64,000 bases of DNA from AP-15 sp035538335 (GTDB lineage Bacteria > Pseudomonadota > Alphaproteobacteria > ATCC43930 > CGMCC-115725), in assembly GCA_035538335.1 (NCBI GenBank), contig DATLKN010000006.1:1-64000 (forward strand). The letters run 5' to 3'. A program made the position numbers and the translations under genes. Of the stretch, positions 33,376 through 40,510 are shown piece after piece (position 1 is the first letter of the stretch; each line of letters opens with the position of its first letter). The notes under the pieces are model-generated. The model saw only the letters and a program-made list of their open reading frames with translations. It did no database searches and was not told the DNA's origin.

Positions 33376-34329
33376 TCAGATCTCAACAACGAGGACCGGC
33401 GTGCGCGAGCGGGCGCGGCAAAGCAGGATGAATTCGCCCCTCTCGCTTTCCGTCAGCAGGGTATCGCGATGGACCGGCTCGCCCTTCGAGTAATGTCTTC
33501 GGCAAATCCCGCAACGTCCTGATTTGCAAGAGGTACCGATCTCGAAGCCGGCATCGCGCAAGACCGCGAGGATCGACTGGCCGGGCCCGACCGGATAGAG
33601 CTTGCCGGTTGCCCTGTCCCGGACCGCAAAATCGTCGAGGCTGTTGTCCTCGCCCGCATCGGAGGGCGGCGCGGCGAAATATTCGCAATGCACGCTGCTC
33701 TCGGGCCAATGCACGGCGGCTTCTCGGACCGCGTCCATGAAGCCGAGCGGCCCGCAATGATAGAGCTGCGTCCCCGGCCGATGGCCGGCGAGAAGCTTCT
33801 TCATGTCGAGCCCGCGCGCCGGGTCACCGCCGTCGTGATGCAGTACCGCGGCATTCCCGAAAGTGCGAAGCGGCGCACGGAAGGCGGTGTGGCGCAGGCT
33901 CTTCGTGCAGTAATGGAGCGTAAAATCGGCGCCGAGCGCGGCCAGGCGATAGGCCATCGAAAGAAGCGGCGTGACGCCGATGCCGCCGGCCAGCAGCAGA
34001 TACCGCGCTGCCCCTTCGACGAGCGGAAACCGGTTGCGCGGACGCGACACGACGAGCCGGGCGCCCGGCCGGACTTTCCGGTGCAGCAGGCGCGGAGCGC
34101 CCTGGCTGCCGGGCTCGGCGAAGACCGCGATCACGTAGCGGTGGCGCTCCGAAGGGTCGTTGCACAGCGAGAACTGCCGCATCACCGGTCCCGGCAGCAG
34201 CACGTCGATATGGGCCCCGGCGGTGAATGGCGGCAGCTCGCCGCCCTCCGGATCGACGAGTTCGTAGCTCTTCGTGCCGATCGCCTCTCGCCCGACCCGG
34301 CTGACCCGCACTTCCATCGTGTCGGCCAT
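33376..34329 (-). CDS. Phthalate dioxygenase reductase-like (VanB-type) oxidoreductase
   Basis: A 317-residue reductase with three parts: a flavin-binding barrel with RQFSLCND (near residue 55), an NAD-binding domain with GGIGVTPLLSM (near 115), and a C-terminal plant-type [2Fe-2S] domain CKSGRCGIC ... LLC (four Cys, residues 265-305). Such proteins pass electrons from NADH to Rieske-type oxygenases such as vanillate demethylase. No oxygenase subunit is adjacent, so its partner lies elsewhere. The ATG at 34329 fits the family; a frame up to 34950 is antisense to the GST gene. It is divergent from that gene by 45 bp. Confidence 0.88.
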   Translation of the reverse strand: MADTMEVRVSRVGREAIGTKSYELVDPEGGELPPFTAGAHIDVLLPGPVMRQFSLCNDPSERHRYVIAVFAEPGSQGAPRLLHRKVRPGARLVVSRPRNRFPLVEGAARYLLLAGGIGVTPLLSMAYRLAALGADFTLHYCTKSLRHTAFRAPLRTFGNAAVLHHDGGDPARGLDMKKLLAGHRPGTQLYHCGPLGFMDAVREAAVHWPESSVHCEYFAAPPSDAGEDNSLDDFAVRDRATGKLYPVGPGQSILAVLRDAGFEIGTSCKSGRCGICRRHYSKGEPVHRDTLLTESERGEFILLCRARSRTPVLVVEI

Positions 34330-34374
34330 GCGCCTTATGCTAGCATCGCGGGGAGCGATCAGGGGAGGCGAGGG

Positions 34375-34986
34375 ATGCAGCTCTATAATTCGATCGGACC
34401 GAACCCAAAGGCGGTGCGCATGTTCATGGCCGAGAAAGGCATCGAATTGCCCAGAATCGAGGTCGACATCCGCGCCGGCGAGAACCGTCAAGCCCCTTAC
34501 CTCGCCAAGAACCCAACCGGGACATGCCCGGCATTGCAGCTCGACGACGGCTCGATCCTGGCCGAGATCACCGCGATCTGCGAATACCTCGACGAAGTCG
34601 GCTCCGGCCCGTCGCTGATCGGCGACACGCCGGAGGAGCGCGCCCGGACGCGCATGTGGACGCGGCGCATCGACCTCAACATCCTCGAGCCGATGGCCAA
34701 CGGCTTCCGCTTCGGCGAAGGCTTGAAGATGTTTCAGGACCGCATTCATTGCATCCCGCAGGCAGCCAATGATCTGAAGCAGATCGCGCAGGAAAGGCTC
34801 GCCTGGCTCGACGGACTCATGGGAGACAGGCCGTTCATTTGCGGCGAGCACCCGACCCTCGCCGACATCCTCCTCTTCGCCTTCGTCGATTTCTTCGCGC
34901 GCGCCGGTCAACCGCTCAATCCCGATCTGAAGCATATCGGCGCCTGGCACGCGCGCATGAAGGCGCGGCCGAGCGCGCAGGCCTAG
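34375..34986 (+). CDS. Glutathione S-transferase family protein
   Basis: A 203-residue GST with an N-terminal thioredoxin fold (MQLYNSIGPNPKAVRMFMAEKG), cis-proline region NPTGTCPALQLDDG and glutathione-contact ITAICEYLDE, then an all-helical C-terminal domain with the folding motif TLADILLFAFVD. The expected Ser/Cys near residue 6-10 may activate glutathione. GGGGAGGCGAGGG precedes the ATG. It could detoxify electrophiles from aromatic metabolism with the divergent reductase, but that is inference. Confidence 0.88.
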   Translation: MQLYNSIGPNPKAVRMFMAEKGIELPRIEVDIRAGENRQAPYLAKNPTGTCPALQLDDGSILAEITAICEYLDEVGSGPSLIGDTPEERARTRMWTRRIDLNILEPMANGFRFGEGLKMFQDRIHCIPQAANDLKQIAQERLAWLDGLMGDRPFICGEHPTLADILLFAFVDFFARAGQPLNPDLKHIGAWHARMKARPSAQA

Positions 34987-35087
34987 GCGCGCGACCGGGC
35001 TCGGGCTGCATCAGCCAAGTGCGTGCTTCGAGACGCGCCCGACGGGCGCTCATCAGCATGACTAAAGCCTTTGATGGCATTAAGAAA

Positions 35088-35140
35088 AGCCCTCATCCTG
35101 AGGGCCCTCGCAAAGCACGACCTCGAAGGACGCACGATAC
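35088..35140. repeat. CCCTCATCCTGAGG-type intergenic repeat (family B)
   Basis: CCCTCATCCTGAGGGCCC followed by CTCGAAGGACG, a shortened copy of a repeat very common in alphaproteobacterial intergenic regions. It lies in the 215-bp gap between the GST gene and a convergent gene. Only one copy is seen in the window. Confidence 0.6.
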
Positions 35141-35201
35141 CCCCCCCGGCCTGAACAGGGGTGATCACCGATTTGGGCGCAGCGTTTGCCCTCAAAACCG
35201 C

Positions 35202-35726
35202 TCAGCAGGCGTGCTCGCCCGGATGCGGCGGGCGGGAATGCATGTGCACATTGCGCCCGCCCGCTTCGCTCATGATGCGCAGCGCCGTCGTCTCACGTTC
35301 GCCGTCCTCGCAGCGCGCCCACAGCAGCGCCGCGCCGGCGGCGAGCGCGGCGGCGAAATCCTCGGCATGCCGAGGCGCGGTATAGCGGTCGAAAAGCTCC
35401 TTCAACGCCGCGCCGCCGAGCCCCGCGCCGACCAGCGCCGCGACCGTCGCGGCGATCGGGCCGCCGGAAATCAGGATGATGCCGGCGATCGTCAGCGGTC
35501 CGATGTATTTGAGTTCCTCGCTGAGCCCGGCCGGCACTACCTCCGGCTCCATGCCGGCCGCCTCCCCCGCCGTCGCAAGCGCGTCATGCGAGGCGAGCAC
35601 CGACAGATCGCTCGGCGCGAAGCCGGCGGCGAGCAGCCCCGACACCGCGGCGCGGAAATGCGCGCGGTCGGGAAACGAGGCGACCGCTTCGCGGACCGCC
35701 GCAGGGGTGGAACCGGCCCCGCTCAT
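35202..35726 (-). CDS. Hypothetical protein with glycine-rich membrane-spanning core
   Basis: A 174-residue protein with an N-terminal alpha/beta segment (residues 10-60: AVASFPDRAHFRAAVSGLL, SDLSVLASHDAL), then a glycine/alanine-rich hydrophobic stretch (about 75-105), and a C-terminal cytosolic part ending in a His/Pro/Cys-rich tail. The layout recalls the general-stress-protein 17M/YflT-like small membrane proteins, but the family is not certain. It diverges from mutS with 32 bp between starts. Confidence 0.55.
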   Translation of the reverse strand: MSGAGSTPAAVREAVASFPDRAHFRAAVSGLLAAGFAPSDLSVLASHDALATAGEAAGMEPEVVPAGLSEELKYIGPLTIAGIILISGGPIAATVAALVGAGLGGAALKELFDRYTAPRHAEDFAAALAAGAALLWARCEDGERETTALRIMSEAGGRNVHMHSRPPHPGEHAC

Positions 35727-35758
35727 CCGGGCTCTCCCATCATGCCTCTCTCCGCCTC

Positions 35759-38467
35759 ATGCTAGCCGCAAACGCCGGCCCGCGTCTCTCCGCTTTACGC
35801 GGCTCGCCGCAGCCGGCACCGCCCGGTGCGCAACTCGGCATCGGGACCGCCTCTCCGGTGATGGCGCAATACCACGCGATCAAGGCGGCGAACCCGGGCG
35901 TGCTTCTGTTCTTTCGCATGGGCGATTTCTACGAACTCTTCTTCGACGACGCGATCGCCGCCGCGCCGGCGCTCGACATCGCGCTGACGAAGCGCGGCAA
36001 GCACGAGGGCCAAGATATCCCGATGTGCGGGGTGCCGGTGCACACGGCGGAATCCTATCTCGCGCGGCTGATCCGGGCCGGCTTCAAGGTGGCGATCTGC
36101 GAGCAGGTCGAAGACCCCGCCGAAGCCAAGCGGCGCGGCCTCAAGGGGCCGCTGAAGCGCGCCGTCGTGCGCACCGTCACGCCCGGCACCTTGACCGAGG
36201 AGGGCCTGCTCGACTCGCGCCGGCACAACTATCTCGCCGGCGTTGCCGAGGCGGCTGGAACGCTGGGGCTCGCCTGGCTCGATCTGTCGACCGGCGATTT
36301 CGCGCTGATGCCGACCGGCGAGACCATGCTCGCGCACGACATCGCGCGGCTTTCGCCGGGCGAGATCCTGGCGCCCGAGCGTCTCATTGCGCGGCCGGCA
36401 TTGGCCGCGCTATGGGCCGATTGGCGGGGCGTGCTGACGCCGCTCCCCGACGCCCGCTTCGAAAGCGAGCCGGCGCGGCGCCGGCTCGAATCCTTCTACG
36501 AGGTCGGCGCACTCGACGTCTTCGGCCCGTTCACCCGGGCCGAGATCGCCGCGGCGGGGGCGCTCGTCGATTACGTCGGGGCAACGCAGGGCGGGCAGAA
36601 ACCGCTGCTCGCCGCACCGCGCCGGGTGACCCCCGGCTCGGTCATGCAGATCGACGCGGCGACGCGGCGCAACCTCGAGCTGACGCACACCCTTGCGGGC
36701 GAGCGCAAAGGGAGCCTGCTGGCGGTCGTCGACCGCACCCTGACCGCTGCCGGCGCACGGCTCCTCGCCGAACGCCTCGCGGCGCCGCTGACCGATCCGC
36801 AAGCAATCGAGGCGCGGCTCGACGCGGTGCAGTTCTTTCTCGACCGTCCCGAAATCCGCGAACGGCTGCGCGAGACGCTCGCGCATTCGCCCGACATCGA
36901 GCGCTCGCTCGGCCGCCTCCAGCTCGGACGCGGCGGCCCGCGCGATCTGGCGCAACTGCGCGAGGCGCTCGCGCGCACCGCCGGGCTGCGCGAGCTGTTC
37001 GCGGCGCCGAGCCTCGTGCCGCTGCCGCCGGCGCTCGCCGCTTCGGTCACCGATCTCGGCGACCACTTGGAACTCGTCGGCCGGCTCGGCGAGGCGCTCG
37101 CCGCCGAGCTGCCGTACTTCGCCCGCGACGGCGGCTTCATCGCCGCCGGATATTCGAGCGAACTCGACGAGCACCGCGAATTGCGCGACGACAGCCGCCG
37201 GCGGATCGCGGCCTTGCAGGCCCGCTATGTCGGCAACACCAATGTCGCCGCGCTCAAGATCCGCCACAACAACGTCATCGGCTATTACATCGAGATCGGC
37301 GCGCAGCACGCGGCAAAGCTCGGACCCGAATTCATTCATCGTCAGACGATGGCGGGCGCGCAGCGCTATACGACGGTGGAGCTCGCCGAACTGGAGTCAC
37401 GCATCGCGACCGCCGGCGAGCGCGCCCTCGCCCTGGAATTGGCGCTCTTCGACGAGCTGGTCGGCGCCGTGCTGGCGGAGCGGGCGAAAATCGCCGCCGC
37501 GGCGGCGGCGCTCGCCGCCCTCGACCTTGCTTCCGCCCTCGCCGAGCGCGGGCAAGAGGGCGGCTGGGTGCGCCCTGCCGTCGAGCGCAGCAGCCGCTTC
37601 GAGATCCGCGGCGGCCGTCATCCGACCGTCGAGGCGGCGCTCGCGCAATCGGGCGACAGCGGCCGCTTCGTCGCCAATGACTGCGTCCTCGGCGAGCAAC
37701 GCATCTGGCTCGTCACCGGCCCCAACATGGCCGGCAAGAGCACCTTTCTGCGCCAGAACGCGCTCTTTGCCGTGCTGGCGCAGATGGGTTCCTACCTGCC
37801 GGCGGCGAGCGCGCGGATCGGCGTCGTCGACCGCCTCTTCAGCCGCGTCGGCGCCGCCGACGATCTGGCGCGCGGCCGCTCGACCTTCATGGTCGAGATG
37901 GTCGAAACGGCGGCGATCCTCAATCAGGCGGGCGAAGGCGCCTTCGTCATCCTCGACGAGATCGGCCGCGGCACCGCCACCTTCGACGGCCTCTCGATCG
38001 CCTGGGCGGCGCTCGAGCATCTGCACGAGGTCAATCGGTGCAGGGTGCTGTTCGCGACGCATTACCATGAGCTAACGGCGCTCGCGGCGAAGCTCCCCGG
38101 CCTCGCCTGCCAGACGATGCGGGTCAAGGAATGGAAGGGCGAGGTGGTGTTCCTGCACGAGGTCGCCCCCGGCACCGCCGACCGCTCCTACGGCGTGCAT
38201 GTGGCGAAACTCGCCGGCTTGCCGCGAGCCGTGACGGAGCGCGCCGAAGAGGTGCTGGCGCTATTGGAAAAGGGCGAAGAGGGCGGCGCACTGGCCCGTC
38301 TCGCCGACGATCTGCCGCTCTTCAGCCTGGCCCGCGAGCGCGCCCGGCCCGCGCCGCGCGAATCCGCGGCCGAGGCGCAGCTGCGCGAGACGAGACCCGA
38401 CGAACTCTCCCCGCGCGAGGCATTGGAATTGCTTTACCGCTTAAAGGCGCTCGTTGCGGATGGCTGA
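35759..38467 (+). CDS. mutS: DNA mismatch repair protein MutS
   Basis: A 902-residue mismatch-recognition ATPase. The mismatch-binding FRMGDFYELFFDDA is near residue 52, the P-loop GPNMAGKST near 656, and Walker B DEIGRGTATFDG near 735; the C terminus ends LSPREALELLYRLK. The first 30 residues are variable, and a GTG or ATG near MAQYHAIK (residue 35) might also initiate, but the upstream ATG at 35759 keeps a normal bacterial length. A family-A repeat follows the stop. Confidence 0.96.
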   Translation: MLAANAGPRLSALRGSPQPAPPGAQLGIGTASPVMAQYHAIKAANPGVLLFFRMGDFYELFFDDAIAAAPALDIALTKRGKHEGQDIPMCGVPVHTAESYLARLIRAGFKVAICEQVEDPAEAKRRGLKGPLKRAVVRTVTPGTLTEEGLLDSRRHNYLAGVAEAAGTLGLAWLDLSTGDFALMPTGETMLAHDIARLSPGEILAPERLIARPALAALWADWRGVLTPLPDARFESEPARRRLESFYEVGALDVFGPFTRAEIAAAGALVDYVGATQGGQKPLLAAPRRVTPGSVMQIDAATRRNLELTHTLAGERKGSLLAVVDRTLTAAGARLLAERLAAPLTDPQAIEARLDAVQFFLDRPEIRERLRETLAHSPDIERSLGRLQLGRGGPRDLAQLREALARTAGLRELFAAPSLVPLPPALAASVTDLGDHLELVGRLGEALAAELPYFARDGGFIAAGYSSELDEHRELRDDSRRRIAALQARYVGNTNVAALKIRHNNVIGYYIEIGAQHAAKLGPEFIHRQTMAGAQRYTTVELAELESRIATAGERALALELALFDELVGAVLAERAKIAAAAAALAALDLASALAERGQEGGWVRPAVERSSRFEIRGGRHPTVEAALAQSGDSGRFVANDCVLGEQRIWLVTGPNMAGKSTFLRQNALFAVLAQMGSYLPAASARIGVVDRLFSRVGAADDLARGRSTFMVEMVETAAILNQAGEGAFVILDEIGRGTATFDGLSIAWAALEHLHEVNRCRVLFATHYHELTALAAKLPGLACQTMRVKEWKGEVVFLHEVAPGTADRSYGVHVAKLAGLPRAVTERAEEVLALLEKGEEGGALARLADDLPLFSLARERARPAPRESAAEAQLRETRPDELSPREALELLYRLKALVADG

Positions 38468-38484
38468 AACCTGCGACGCCACAC

Positions 38485-38548
38485 GTCATACCGGCGAAGG
38501 CGGGTATCCAAGGCGTAGATGGGTCCCGGCTTTCGCCGGGACGACGAT
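38485..38548. repeat. Family-A intergenic palindromic repeat, copy 6
   Basis: TCATACCGGCGAAGGCGGGTAT then GGTCCCGGCTTTCGCCGGGA. It follows mutS; another GC hairpin, CCGCCGC/GCGGCGG, lies at about 38562-38580 before the PsiE-like gene. Together they may end mutS transcription. Confidence 0.8.
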
Positions 38549-38614
38549 CAATCATTCAACCGCCGCCGCAGAAGCGGCGGCTTGACCATTCATCGGCCGT
38601 CAGCGGAGAAGCAT

Positions 38615-39112
38615 ATGTCCTTGTTCGATCGCCTGCCCGAACATTGGAAAGCCCTGACGCTCTACGATTATTTCGAGCAGATCGGCTTTCGTATCCTGAT
38701 ATTTTTCATCTCACTCATCGTCGTCCACTCATTGATTTTGATCGGCATAAAGCTCAGCCAGGATTTCATGGAAGGCGTGCTGTTCCGCGAAACCCAGGTC
38801 ATGAAAGAGGCGTTCGGCCTCATTCTGACGGTCATCATACTGTTGGAGTTCAACCACTCGATCGTCTCGGCGATGCGCACGCACAGCGGCGCCATTCAGG
38901 TGCGCACCGTCGTGATGATCGCGATCATCGTCATGGCGCGCAAACTGATCCTCCTCGACTACCAGTCGGCGAAGCTGGAGACGCTATTGGGGTATGGCGG
39001 GTTGGCGCTGGCGCTCGCCGTTCTTTATTGGCTCGTCGCCGACGCCGAGCGGCCGCGGCGACGATTGGAACACGGACACACGGAGAGTACCGAGAAGAAG
39101 GCTGACCAGTGA
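38615..39112 (+). CDS. PsiE-like phosphate-starvation-inducible membrane protein
   Basis: A 165-residue protein with four likely membrane helices, matching the phosphate-starvation-inducible E family: RILIFFISLIVVHSLILIG, EAFGLILTVIILLEFNHSI, VRTVVMIAIIVMARKLILL and a fourth helix before a basic tail. The function is unknown; some homologues respond to phosphate limitation. The ATG at 38615 is preceded by GCGGAGAAG; an upstream frame to 38519 lies in repeat sequence. No Pho-box was recognised. Confidence 0.78.
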   Translation: MSLFDRLPEHWKALTLYDYFEQIGFRILIFFISLIVVHSLILIGIKLSQDFMEGVLFRETQVMKEAFGLILTVIILLEFNHSIVSAMRTHSGAIQVRTVVMIAIIVMARKLILLDYQSAKLETLLGYGGLALALAVLYWLVADAERPRRRLEHGHTESTEKKADQ

Positions 39113-39165
39113 GGCGGTGAGACAGTAAGAACAAATTCTCTCTCACTGCTTCATTGCCTCACTGG
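39106..39165. terminator. Long inverted repeat between convergent genes
   Basis: CCAGTGAGGC (39106-39115) pairs with GCCTCACTGG (39156-39165), with an inner GTGAGA/TCTCAC pairing. The hairpin overlaps the PsiE-like stop codon and lies before the convergent GNAT gene end (39266). It is probably a bidirectional transcription-end signal, though without a clear T-run. Confidence 0.5.
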
Positions 39166-39265
39166 TAGCTATATCGGGCCGGCGCGCCAGCGCGGCAATA
39201 CGTCGAGGATCTCGGACCACGGCACGCGACCGCGCCGCAGAGGCACCTGCCGGTTGCCGTCTTGC

Positions 39266-39760
39266 TCATCGCCCGCGATCCTCTTGCGCGAGGCGCCGCA
39301 ATACCGCTTCGCTCGCACCCCAGCCCTGCCACTGCGGCCTCGCCTCCATACCGAGCCGCTCGTAAAAGCCCTTCGCGGGGTTCCAGTCGAGGACATTGAA
39401 GTGCAGCCGGCCGTAGCCGCGCTCGACGGCAACCGCCGCCAGCCGGGAGAGTAACGCCCGCCCGATCCCGTTGCGGCGCGCTCGCTCGCGCACATAGAGG
39501 TCTTCGAGAAACATGCCCGGCCGCCCGAGCCAGGTCGAAAAGACGGGGTAGAAGAGGGCGAAGCCGATGGGTTCGCCGTCGAGCGACGCGACGAGCGCCT
39601 CGAAGGCGGGCTCGGGCCCGAAGCCGTACCGCACGAGGTCTGCTTCGGTCGCGACGACCGCCCCCGGCGCCCGCTCGTAGGCCGCCAGCTCGCGCACGAA
39701 GGCGAGGATGAGCCCCGCATCCTCCGCCGTCGCAAGTCGAATGACGATATTGCTCGGCAC
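39266..39760 (-). CDS. GNAT N-acetyltransferase, diamine acetyltransferase-like
   Basis: A 164-residue GNAT of the spermidine/spermine or thialysine acetyltransferase type. The acetyl-CoA segment RARRNGIGRALL and the motif FLEDLYVRERAR plus NVLDWNPAKGFYERLGM are typical. The start is a GTG at 39760 giving VPSNIVIRLATAEDAG; the frame extends farther upstream but without family similarity. It probably acetylates polyamines, lysine analogues or another amine. Confidence 0.85.
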   Translation of the reverse strand: MPSNIVIRLATAEDAGLILAFVRELAAYERAPGAVVATEADLVRYGFGPEPAFEALVASLDGEPIGFALFYPVFSTWLGRPGMFLEDLYVRERARRNGIGRALLSRLAAVAVERGYGRLHFNVLDWNPAKGFYERLGMEARPQWQGWGASEAVLRRLAQEDRGR

Positions 39761-39979
39761 GCGGCCGCTCCGATCTCGATCGCCTCCCGAGCTTAGAGGA
39801 AATTTCGCCCGCGTCGAGGCACTTTGCCTTGCGTGCGCCGCGCGTCGCGCATCCGACGCTTCGACGAGTTGTTGACTATCAAGAGAAAATAGAGTAATGG
39901 TTGAAGTCATCATCCGATGGTATGAGCCGCGGCGGAAAATCACGAACATTGCGCGGTTTCGGGCTGTTCCCGAGAGGGG

Positions 39980-40510
39980 ATGACTTTGTCCACCATCAGC
40001 ACAACCATCGCCCACGGCATCACCCTCGCCCATACGGGGAGCTACGCCTCGCCGCTGACGGTCACCACGAGCGGCAAAATCGACGCCGGCAGCGGCGACG
40101 CGGTGTTCGGCGGCGCCGTCGGCGGGCCGTGGAAGGTCGTCAACTAGGGCCTGATCGAGGCCACGGGATCGACCGGCGCCGGGGTTCTTCTCCAAGCCGC
40201 CGGCAAGGTGACCAACGTCGGCACGATCGAGGCGCTGGGCAGCCTCGGCTCCAACTACGCCGTCGTCCTGGATTCCGGCGGCAGCGTCGACAACAAGGCC
40301 GCGACCGGGATCATCAACGGATATGAGGCCGGAGTTGTCGTCAAGGGCGCCGCCCGCGGCGTGACGAACGCCGGCACGATCGGGGCATCGGGCACGCAAG
40401 GCGTCGGCATCTATCTCGGCTCCGGCGGCCACGTCACCAACACCGGCGCGAACGCCACCATCGTTGTGACGATGCCGGCATCGTCGTGCGCGGCACTGCG
40501 GGAACGGTGA
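39980..40510 (+). pseudogene. 5' remnant of beta-helix repeat protein with nonsense and frameshift
   Basis: The N-terminal part of the following repeat protein. From ATG 39980 the frame runs 55 codons (MTLSTISTTIAHGITL ...), hits TAG at 40145-40147, and continues in the same frame with GLIEATGSTGAG repeats to 40510. Near 40461-40470 one base appears lost: the repeat pattern continues in another frame from DDAGIVVRGTAGTVTN. The TAG may derive from CAG (VVNQGLIEA). An adjacent TTG at 39986 is an alternative start with a better-spaced ribosome site. Two lesions argue for gene decay, unless they are sequencing errors or recoding. Confidence 0.75.
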
